Assembly: GCA_007120615.1 (NCBI GenBank)
Contig: SKNI01000149.1
Coordinates: forward strand, 1 to 11,868
Direction of reading: 5' to 3'
Length of the DNA: 11,868 bases
Source of the DNA: Myxococcales bacterium
GTDB taxonomy: Bacteria; Myxococcota_A; Bradymonadia; Bradymonadales; Bradymonadaceae
Shown here: in pieces, positions 6,786-11,868 of the stretch
Layout of the letters: each line of letters opens with the position of its first letter
How positions within the stretch are numbered: position 1 is the stretch's first letter
Notes under the pieces: generated by a model
Databases searched by the model: none
What the model saw: only the letters and a program-made list of their open reading frames with translations
Told to the model about the DNA's origin: nothing
Made by a program: the position numbers and the translations under genes

Positions 6786-7032
6786 GCAAGGGCCGTCGCC
6801 AAGACGCAGAGGACCGCCAAGACGCAGAGGAAGGGCAAGGGAAGGGAAAAAGTTGGGGGGGCTTTGACCTGGGGTTTATCAGCCGAAGATTGCAAGGATT
6901 TCAGGAGTACTGAGAAGTGTGGCCTGGAAGCTACGAATCCGTAGTCGAGTCGCAATAAGCCCAGACCCGCCCCTTTCCCTTGTTTTTCCTCTGCGTCTTG
7001 GCGGTTCTCTGCGTCTTGGCGACGGCCCTTGC
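6786..7032. repeat. Imperfect 58-bp inverted repeat with internal direct repeats (MITE-like or dispersed repeat)
   Basis: The left arm 6786-6843 and right arm 6975-7032 are reverse complements at 54 of 58 positions, separated by 131 bp. Each arm carries two direct copies of the 15-base core CGCCAAGACGCAGAG (18-bp period; on the right arm in complement at 6989-7003 and 7007-7021). Cores of the type 'CTTGGCG ... GGCGGT' are familiar to me as intergenic repeats in several bacterial phyla. The arms would form a strong stem in RNA or single-stranded DNA. No target-site duplication or transposase was seen, so a MITE label is tentative. Confidence 0.75.
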
Positions 7033-7055
7033 CCTTGCCCTTGCCCTTGCCCTTG
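7026..7055. repeat. Tandem hexamer array, five perfect CCCTTG copies
   Basis: CCCTTG is repeated five times without interruption, beginning in the right arm of the inverted repeat and ending 6 bp before the acetyltransferase stop codon. Single or degenerate GGGCAA/CAAGGG motifs also occur in the left arm, so the array probably grew from the repeat's own end by slippage. Confidence 0.9.
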
Positions 7056-7061
7056 CTCTGG

Positions 7062-7715
7062 CTACTCGCCCTCCCCGAATTGAGCGACCAGTCGGTTTAA
7101 ATTCTCAAAAAATTGGGCGGCGTGAAACCCGTCGACCAGACCGTGGTGAGTGGTGACCTGAACGGTGGTTTCAAAGCGCGGAGGCTGATTGTCGTTGGAG
7201 TGGTCGCCGATCTTACCCCAGGCAATACGAGGAAAGCAGTCGTCGGGATCGCCGGAGAAAGCATGGGTGATGGATTGAAAGTCCAGCCAGGGCATACTGG
7301 TGACGTAGATCAGTGGCAGGTGATGATCGTCGTCGAGGTTTAAGTCGGTGCGGCCTTTTGTGGATTCGGCGGCGTCTCGCACGTTCTGGCGAAAGGTGTC
7401 CAGATCCTCTTGAAACGGGCAGGTCGCATAATTAAAGAGCCCGTTGTCGCCCATAATGGTAAACGAAGCATCGCAGGCGTCGACCTCGAAGACCTGATCG
7501 CCGCGAAATCGCAGGCGAAAACCCTCGGTGGCGTTGGCCGTGCGCAAAATCGTGTGCATCATCGTGGCGAAGAGGCTTCGGTCCGTGGAGCGGGCATAGT
7601 GAACAAGAGGCGTCAAATCCACCCGGGCTGCCACGTCGTAAAATGGTTTTTCAAACGAGCGAAAGAACTCATAGTGGGGCCTGCGGGCCCAGGTAGAGAG
7701 GTCGATTTTTTTCAT
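7062..7715 (-). CDS. Chloramphenicol acetyltransferase (CatA-type) family protein
   Basis: The 217-residue product has the normal CatA length and would use acetyl-CoA to acetylate a hydroxyl-bearing acceptor in the cytoplasm. The key motif HHGLVDGFH begins at His190. His191 is the likely catalytic base and Asp195 the structural partner, matching the HHxxxDG signature. Other CAT features are the N-terminal 'R.HYEFF..F..P.Y.VA..VDLTPL', the 'SMPWLDFQSI' block (140-149) and 'PRIAWGKIG' (162-170). The start at ATG 7713-7715 is chosen because it gives the family N-terminus; a longer version would need a TTG at 7749-7751 inside the neighbour's leader. The gene is divergent from acylphosphatase with 45 bp between. 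Family membership is clear. Actual chloramphenicol resistance is not, since many environmental homologues have unknown substrates and nothing here suggests a resistance cassette. Confidence 0.88.
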   Translation of the reverse strand: MKKIDLSTWARRPHYEFFRSFEKPFYDVAARVDLTPLVHYARSTDRSLFATMMHTILRTANATEGFRLRFRGDQVFEVDACDASFTIMGDNGLFNYATCPFQEDLDTFRQNVRDAAESTKGRTDLNLDDDHHLPLIYVTSMPWLDFQSITHAFSGDPDDCFPRIAWGKIGDHSNDNQPPRFETTVQVTTHHGLVDGFHAAQFFENLNRLVAQFGEGE

Positions 7716-7760
7716 GGTTTTTGATTTCTTCTCGAGGAATTCTACCAGCAAGGAGCAGTA

Positions 7761-8042
7761 ATGAAGTCAGATACTCGCGTGCGATTGGAGATCTTTGGCA
7801 GGGTTCAGGGGGTGTTTTTTCGTGCATCCACTCGCAAGCAGGCCACAAAATTAGGTCTCTTCGGGTGGGTTCGAAATCGCTCCGATGGCTCCGTGGAGGC
7901 AGTGGCCGAAGGTCCCAGGGAGAAGGTCGAAGCCCTGGTCGAGTGGGCCAAGAGTGGCCCGAAACTCGCCAGGGTCGACAACCTGGAGGTCCACCAGGAG
8001 GAGGTTAGCGGTGATTTCGATGAGTTTGAAGTTCGCCGGTAA
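7761..8042 (+). CDS. acyP: Acylphosphatase
   Basis: This 93-residue cytosolic enzyme hydrolyses the carboxyl-phosphate bond of acylphosphates such as acetyl- or carbamoyl-phosphate. The fold motif 'GRVQGVFFR' is at 13-21, with Arg21 as the phosphate-binding catalytic Arg, and 'LFGWVRNRSDGSVEAVAEG' gives catalytic Asn39. Both correspond to the essential Arg and Asn of the family, and the length is typical (about 90-100). AAGGAG (7750-7755) lies 5 nt before the ATG, fixing the start. It is divergent from the acetyltransferase and converges on asnB with 24 bp between stop codons. It is probably a single-gene unit; no terminator hairpin is visible in that short gap. Confidence 0.97.
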   Translation: MKSDTRVRLEIFGRVQGVFFRASTRKQATKLGLFGWVRNRSDGSVEAVAEGPREKVEALVEWAKSGPKLARVDNLEVHQEEVSGDFDEFEVRR

Positions 8043-8066
8043 ACCTTCCACAGGTGCTAATAGATG

Positions 8067-9743
8067 CTAATAGGCATCGGTGTGAACCATTCGGACGGCC
8101 CGTCCTGAAGGATCGGCCATTTCGCTGAAACTCTTGTCCCATTTGATGGCTGTCGGGGTGCTGCATGCCACCGATGGTCCTCCGGGGACGGTTTCCACAG
8201 CCGCAGCCAGGGGAAAGAGCTCCTCGAAGATGGAGCGGTAGAAATAACCCTCTTTGGTCGTGGGAGTGTTGTAGGGAAATTTATAGGCGGCGTTCTGGAG
8301 GTCTTTATCGGAGACGCGCTGGGCGGCGATCTCTTTTAAGGTGTCGATCCAATTGTAGCCGACGCCATCGGAGAATTGCTCTTTCTGGCGTTCGATGATG
8401 CTTTTGGGGAGTAAATCGGCAAACGCGTCGCGCAAGATCTTCTTTTCGATGCCCCCGTTATGGGGGTGCTTGGCTTCGGGGTTGATGGACATGGCGACGT
8501 CCATAAACTCTTTGTCCAGAAAGGGAACCCGGGCCTCCACGCCCCAGGCGGCCATCGACTTATTGGCGCGCAGGCAGTCGTAGAGATGGAGATGGTCGAG
8601 CTTTCGAACCGTCTCGTCGTGGAGTTCTTCGGCGTTGGGAGCTTTGTGAAAGTAGAGATAGCCGCCAAAAATCTCGTCGGCGCCTTCACCGGAGAGGACC
8701 ATTTTGATCCCCATGGCCTTGATCATGCGGGCCATCAAATACATCGGGGTGGAGGCTCGAATGCTCGTCACGTCGTAGGTTTCGATGTGATAGATCACGT
8801 CTCTAAGGGCGTCGATTCCGTCCTGCACGGTGTAGGTGAATTCGTGATGGACCGTGTCGATATGCTCGGCGACCTCGCGGGCGGCGGCCAGATCGGGGGA
8901 GCCCTCAAGGCCGATGGAAAAGGAGTGCAGGCGGGGCCACCAGGCGACGCTCTGGTCGTCGTCTTCGATGCGACGCTCCACGTAGCGGGCCGCGATGGCG
9001 GCGATCACCGAAGAGTCCAGGCCGCCCGAGAGGAGCACGCCGTAGGGTACGTCCGACATCAGGTGGCTGTGAACGGACTTCTCCAGTGCTGCCCGGATAT
9101 CTTCGGGGCGGGCGGGGTTGTCTTTGACCGCATCATAGGAGCGCCAGGGTCGTTCCCAGTAGCGAGTTGGCTCGGCGTTTTCTTCGCCGCTGGCCCGGTA
9201 GAGCACATGGCCCGGAGGAAAGACCTCCACCGTGCGGCAGACGTCGGTCAGGGCCTTCATCTCGGAGGCGAAGTAGAGGTTCCCCTCGGAGTCTCGGCCC
9301 GTATAAAGGGGGATGATTCCCATATGATCGCGGGCGACGAGGTAGGCGTCTTTGTCTTCATCGTAGAGCACGAAGGCGAACATGCCCTGGAGTCGATCGA
9401 GAAAGTCGGGGCCGTGCTCGTTATAGAGAGCCAGGATGATCTCGCAGTCCGAGGCGGTCTGAAACTCAAAATCCTCTTCCAACTCTTCCTTGAGGGTCCG
9501 GTGATTATAGATCTCTCCATTGACCGCCAGAATCAACTTGCCGTCGTTGGCGTAGAGGGGCTGGGCGCCGTTTTCCACGCCCACGATCGAAAGTCGCTCG
9601 TGGGCCAAGATGGCCTTCTTGCCGGTGTAGATGCCGGACCAGTCGGGGCCGCGGTGGCGCTGAAGGCCAGAGAGTTGAAGAGCCAGGTCGCGAAGCTCGC
9701 TGGGGTCTTTTTGGAGCTCAAGGATGCCAAGAATGGAGCACAT
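8067..9743 (-). CDS. asnB: Asparagine synthase, glutamine-hydrolysing
   Basis: This 558-residue enzyme makes asparagine from aspartate, glutamine and ATP. It starts 'MCSILGI', so Cys2 becomes the N-terminal nucleophile of the class II glutaminase domain. Arg49 ('AHERLSI'), 'NGEIYN' (75-80) and Asp99 are the expected glutamine-binding residues. The synthetase domain has the ATP pyrophosphatase loop SGGLDSS (239-245) and 'SGEGADE' (351-357), followed by 'GVEARVPFLD' (401-410). The length is close to E. coli AsnB (554), and similarity extends to the C-terminal 'KEGYFYRSIFEELFP' segment, so it is the AsnB type and not a longer AsnB-like fusion. The start is fixed by the required Cys at position 2. 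AGAGAAG lies a few bases upstream of the ATG. It stands alone between convergent acyP and the upstream CAP lipoprotein. Confidence 0.98.
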   Translation of the reverse strand: MCSILGILELQKDPSELRDLALQLSGLQRHRGPDWSGIYTGKKAILAHERLSIVGVENGAQPLYANDGKLILAVNGEIYNHRTLKEELEEDFEFQTASDCEIILALYNEHGPDFLDRLQGMFAFVLYDEDKDAYLVARDHMGIIPLYTGRDSEGNLYFASEMKALTDVCRTVEVFPPGHVLYRASGEENAEPTRYWERPWRSYDAVKDNPARPEDIRAALEKSVHSHLMSDVPYGVLLSGGLDSSVIAAIAARYVERRIEDDDQSVAWWPRLHSFSIGLEGSPDLAAAREVAEHIDTVHHEFTYTVQDGIDALRDVIYHIETYDVTSIRASTPMYLMARMIKAMGIKMVLSGEGADEIFGGYLYFHKAPNAEELHDETVRKLDHLHLYDCLRANKSMAAWGVEARVPFLDKEFMDVAMSINPEAKHPHNGGIEKKILRDAFADLLPKSIIERQKEQFSDGVGYNWIDTLKEIAAQRVSDKDLQNAAYKFPYNTPTTKEGYFYRSIFEELFPLAAAVETVPGGPSVACSTPTAIKWDKSFSEMADPSGRAVRMVHTDAY

Positions 9744-9903
9744 AGGACTTCTCTGAGAAAAGGTGATGAATACTGTCGCTGCAGGTGAACCAGTGATTAG
9801 CAGGTAGTTATTTCAGATACAACTAATCGATGGTGGGTGATCAGGCCGAAAATTCGACTGCTGCCCGCGGGGCAGAAGGGCGGACGTTGAGGTTGCGCAA
9901 GAC

Positions 9904-10893
9904 TTACTGACAGAGTGCGCTTCCGCCGGCTTTGAAGGTAGCGCCGCCGCTCATTCGTCCGATACCGGCTTCTACGTTGGCCTCGCAGAGCATATTTCGG
10001 CAATGTCCGGGGCTATTTAGCCAACTGCTAACTGCGCCCGATGGGGTGGTGGCACCGGCGAGGTTTTCGACCCGTGCGGAATGACCCGAGAAATTGGTGG
10101 CGGCCATCCGATCCCAGAATTTGGTTCCTTCCGGGGGGGTATCGTGGTTGAAAAAGTTTCGTTCCGTCATATCCCAGCTGTGAAGTCGGGCGGCACATTG
10201 AGCGGCGGCGTTCATCTCCAGGGGCGCGCTGGGTCCGTACTCCACGCCGGCACATTCCTGGACTTCGGCACGCAGTTCATTGATCAACTCCAAGATCTCC
10301 AACTCTGCCTGGGCGTCGGCGCAGTTCCAGGAGGCCATCACATCGGCACAATCGAGTTCGAAGGGCTCCCATGGGTTGGTTCCGTCGTGGTCGAAGTCCC
10401 AGAGGTTTGCCCCGCAGTCGAGGTCGTCGTCGCCGTTTCCATTTCCGTTGCCGGTGTCCGGGTCATCGCCGTTTCCGTTTCCGGTGTCCGGATCGTCGCC
10501 GTTTCCGTTGCCGGTGTCCGGATCGTCGCCGTTTCCGTTTCCGGTGTCCGGATCGTCGCCGTTTCCGTTTCCGGTGTCCGGATCGTCGCCGTTTCCGTTA
10601 CCGGTGTCCGGATCGTCGCCGTTTCCGTTACCAGTGTCCGGATCGTCGTCACTATCGCCGTTGCCGGTGTCGGGAGCACTATCGCTATCACCTGTGGAGT
10701 CCACGTCCTGTGACGCATCAAGACCGTTTTCACCGGCATCGCTTCCGTCGTCGATGATGCATCGGCCTCGATCGGGATCAAAACCCGCCGTGGAAGGACA
10801 TCGAGTATCGGAAGAGGTGTCCGGTTCGGAGCAGCCCATAAGAAGGGCGAAACCAGCGAAGAATAAAATCGACGTTCGAAGTATATGGTTCAT
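9904..10893 (-). CDS. CAP/SCP (YkwD-like) domain lipoprotein with Asp-Gly-Asn repeat linker
   Basis: The product is 329 residues. The signal peptide ends 'LLMGC', with Cys21 lipidated and Ser next, so outer-membrane anchoring is expected. A Cys-flanked segment follows (Cys32, Cys45), then an acidic low-complexity linker with seven copies of PDTGNGNGDD (85-154, the last degenerate). The CAP domain spans about 192-328. Its visible signature includes His238 in 'ARLHSWDM', 'NFFNHDTPPEG' (His250), 'RVENLAG' (Glu276) and 'WLNSPGHCRNML' (His297), the usual His/Glu cavity residues. Ten cysteines after the lipobox, including several within the CAP domain, suggest disulfides. CAP proteins of bacteria are extracytoplasmic with poorly known roles. 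GGTGAG lies 7-8 nt before the ATG. rpe lies 56 bp upstream on the same strand, so co-transcription is possible. Confidence 0.92.
   Translation of the reverse strand: MNHILRTSILFFAGFALLMGCSEPDTSSDTRCPSTAGFDPDRGRCIIDDGSDAGENGLDASQDVDSTGDSDSAPDTGNGDSDDDPDTGNGNGDDPDTGNGNGDDPDTGNGNGDDPDTGNGNGDDPDTGNGNGDDPDTGNGNGDDPDTGNGNGNGDDDLDCGANLWDFDHDGTNPWEPFELDCADVMASWNCADAQAELEILELINELRAEVQECAGVEYGPSAPLEMNAAAQCAARLHSWDMTERNFFNHDTPPEGTKFWDRMAATNFSGHSARVENLAGATTPSGAVSSWLNSPGHCRNMLCEANVEAGIGRMSGGATFKAGGSALCQ
10432..10641 (-). repeat. Seven-unit 30-bp coding minisatellite
   Basis: The units encode PDTGNGNGDD inside the CAP lipoprotein. Six units are identical at the protein level and the seventh ends NGNG in place of NGDD. 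The commonest DNA difference between units is the wobble base of the first glycine codon (GGT, GGT, GGA, GGA, GGC, GGA, GGC in coding order). One Thr codon varies in unit 1, and the last unit has a few further changes. An imperfect related segment (residues 74-83) precedes the array. Arrays of this kind change length easily by slippage, always in frame because the unit is 30 bp. Confidence 0.95.
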
Positions 10894-10949
10894 CTGTGGC
10901 TCACCTTCACTATGGGAATGAAGAGAGCATACCAGAACGTCGAGTGGGA

Positions 10950-11639
10950 TTATACCGTGTCCACCAGGGAGGCCTGATGGCGAATCGCTGCGATGGCCTC
11001 GGCGTAGTCCTGCTGCTTGAAGATGGCGCTTCCGGCGACCAGGATGTCGGCACCGGCTCGGCGGATGGCGGCGGCGTTTTCAGCGCGCACTCCGCCGTCG
11101 ACCTGCACGTCGATGTCGACGTCCATGGCGGTCAATTTATCCTGCAGGTCGTGGAGCTTGGGCAGGGTGTTTCCGATAAAAGACTGGCCACCGAAGCCTG
11201 GATTTACGCTCATGATCAAGATCAGATCGAGATCATCGGCCAGATAATCCAGACAGCTCAGAGGCGTTCCGGGGTTGATGGCGATACCGGCCTTGCCGCC
11301 GAGATCGTGGATTCGCTGGATGGTGCTGTGGGGATGTCGGCTGGCCTCGGGGTGAAAGCATACCAGGTCGGCGCCGGCGTCCACAAAGCGGGGACCCATT
11401 ACGTCGGGGTTGTCGATCATAATGTGGACGTCCAGAAACGCATCGGGGAGGGCCGCCCGCAGACTTTTTACAACGGGAAGTCCGATGGTGATATTGGGCA
11501 CGTAGTGGCCATCCATCACATCCACATGAAGCCAGTCCGCACCGGCGTCCAGCACTGCCCGGCACTCTTCGCCGAGGCGCGCAAAATCAGAAGCTAAGAT
11601 GGAGGGAGCGATTCGCAACGGACGGCGGGTGATGGGCAT
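10950..11639 (-). CDS. rpe: Ribulose-phosphate 3-epimerase
   Basis: This 229-residue TIM-barrel enzyme interconverts D-ribulose 5-phosphate and D-xylulose 5-phosphate in the pentose phosphate (and, where present, Calvin) pathway. Family motifs are 'IAPSILASDFARLG' (10-23), 'HVDVMDGHYVPNI' (38-50), 'DVHIMI' (70-75), 'NPGTPL', 'MSVNPGFGGQSFI' (143-155), 'QVDGGV' (179-184) and 'VAGSAIF' (201-207). His38, Asp40, His72 and Asp181 are the expected metal ligands, and the two Asp also serve as the acid-base pair. Length is typical for the family. The ribosome binding site before ATG 11637-11639 is weak (CGAAG directly upstream), but the N-terminus aligns as expected. The upstream 229 bp contains no gene and holds a strongly folded element. 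The CAP lipoprotein gene lies 56 bp downstream. Confidence 0.97.
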   Translation of the reverse strand: MPITRRPLRIAPSILASDFARLGEECRAVLDAGADWLHVDVMDGHYVPNITIGLPVVKSLRAALPDAFLDVHIMIDNPDVMGPRFVDAGADLVCFHPEASRHPHSTIQRIHDLGGKAGIAINPGTPLSCLDYLADDLDLILIMSVNPGFGGQSFIGNTLPKLHDLQDKLTAMDVDIDVQVDGGVRAENAAAIRRAGADILVAGSAIFKQQDYAEAIAAIRHQASLVDTV

Positions 11640-11767
11640 CTTCGGACTCGGCAGCTGGGGTCTATTTGGGTTGTGCGCGTTCGTTGAGAAAGAATATGGA
11701 CCGAACCGGCGGGAGACGTCAACCGGGGGTTATAGGAGTCATCGTTGGGCGCGTCTGGGAGCTGTCG

Positions 11768-11866
11768 GTGGGACGCTTCTGAGCTTCGGACCGGTCCCCT
11801 CCGACCGGGCTGCACTGCACGGCAGCGAAACCGGAGGGGGCCCGACAAAAACCAGAAGCGTCTCAT
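11768..11866. other. Long base-paired element upstream of rpe (structured RNA or dispersed palindromic repeat)
   Basis: Three nested stems are visible. The outer stem is GACGCTTCTG (11772-11781) with CAGAAGCGTC (11853-11862), 10 perfect pairs, extended outward by T11769-A11865, G11770-C11864 and wobbles. The middle stem is 11793-11803 with 11832-11842, 11 pairs including one wobble. The inner stem is GCTGC (11809-11813) with GCAGC (11822-11826), closing an 8-nt loop. The imperfect pairs (G11768/T11866, G11771/T11863, T11795/G11840) are G-U wobbles only if the plus strand is the RNA. It does not match tRNA, SRP RNA, RNase P or a riboswitch I know. It could also be a repeat shared across the genome. 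Confidence 0.55.
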
Positions 11867-11868
11867 GC

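Larger units (their letters stand above)
6694..7061. other. 368-bp gene-free region filled by repeats
   Basis: No convincing gene is present between the lipoprotein and the acetyltransferase, both of which read leftwards. The stretch is dominated by a 58-bp inverted repeat pair and a hexamer array. Its unpaired middle (6844-6974) contains a small perfect hairpin, CTACG-AATC-CGTAG, at 6931-6944. It must also carry the promoter of the lipoprotein gene, but I see no strong -35/-10 pair. Confidence 0.6.

Noticed and set aside
6494..6955. A 153-codon minus-strand frame spanning the left repeat arm
   Set aside because: It overlaps the lipoprotein gene in another frame, and its 'LCVLAVLCVLA' segment is just translation of the intergenic repeat.
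7716..7751. TTG-initiated longer form of the acetyltransferase
   Set aside because: The added residues do not match the family, and the ATG at 7713-7715 gives the usual CAT N-terminus and length.
8094..8106. GGACG-GCC-CGTCC palindrome as another REP unit
   Set aside because: It lies inside the asnB coding sequence, lacks the GGAG foot and has a different stem, so it is probably chance.
8460..9788. A 442-codon open frame on the plus strand
   Set aside because: It is antisense to asnB, which has all catalytic motifs; high GC third positions on the real strand keep this frame free of stops.
9861..9875. CTGCCC-GCG-GGGCAG hairpin after the CAP lipoprotein gene as an intrinsic terminator
   Set aside because: The stem is short, and the only T run on the minus strand is four bases long and about 8 nt away, so it does not meet the usual terminator pattern; it may still be a minor structure.
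10432..10641. Regular 30-bp repeats that might suggest a CRISPR array
   Set aside because: The units are directly adjacent with no unique spacers and lie in frame in a coding sequence.
10081..10713. Plus-strand frames with Val-Ser-Gly-Val or Pro-Phe-Pro repeats
   Set aside because: They are antisense readings of the minisatellite within the CAP lipoprotein; the minus strand has a lipobox and a CAP domain.
11594..11866. A 90-codon minus-strand frame upstream of rpe
   Set aside because: Its Arg/Pro/Ser-rich composition comes from the folded element, it overlaps the rpe start in another frame, and it has no ribosome binding site or family motif.

Overview
This is a gene-dense bacterial chromosome segment, moderately GC-rich by eye. 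The genes are chromosomal housekeeping, envelope and export genes from a Gram-negative (diderm) bacterium. Two lipoproteins have clear lipoboxes. One of them has an Asp/Gly/Asn-rich, Cys-containing linker of a style familiar from Myxococcota, particularly Bradymonadales-like deltaproteobacteria. That taxonomic placement is inference from style and gene types; no marker gene fixes it. I see no phage, IS transposase, rRNA, tRNA or CRISPR locus.

Layout, left to right. (1) A short reading frame of unknown family runs off the left edge on the + strand (2-313). It meets tail-to-tail, 5 bp apart, a minus-strand MscS-family channel with a signal peptide and two periplasmic BON domains (319-1989). (2) A REP-like pair of inverted palindromes (2087-2162) overlaps the stop codon of a minus-strand three-gene export operon. 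In transcription order the operon is a periplasmic adaptor (4072-5289), an FtsX/MacB-type permease (2849-4075) and an ATPase (2161-2856), joined by 4-bp and 8-bp overlaps. (3) A 176-bp divergent region with an operator-like inverted repeat separates this operon from a DUF427 gene (5472-5933). (4) A minus-strand lipoprotein with an internally duplicated domain (5947-6693) is followed by a 368-bp gene-free stretch holding a 58-bp imperfect inverted repeat and a CCCTTG tandem array. (5) A CatA-type acetyltransferase (7062-7715, minus) is divergent from an acylphosphatase (7761-8042, plus). (6) Glutamine-hydrolysing asparagine synthase (8067-9743, minus). (7) A CAP/SCP-domain lipoprotein with a seven-unit, 30-bp minisatellite (9904-10893, minus), and upstream of it ribulose-phosphate 3-epimerase (10950-11639, minus). 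(8) A 229-bp leader region containing a long, highly base-paired element that almost reaches the right edge.

Functionally, the only clear multi-gene unit is the adaptor-permease-ATPase exporter, which lacks a neighbouring outer-membrane TolC-like gene. The rest are mostly single genes. The channel, the exporter and the lipoproteins share an envelope theme, while rpe, asnB and acyP are metabolic.

I do not see a convincing new multi-gene system. The most interesting signals are non-coding: the REP-like pair, the 58-bp inverted repeat, and the folded element upstream of rpe, whose wobble pairs favour the strand opposite to rpe. In the proteins, the most interesting are the exactly spaced internal duplication in the lipoprotein and the minisatellite, whose units differ mainly at one glycine codon.
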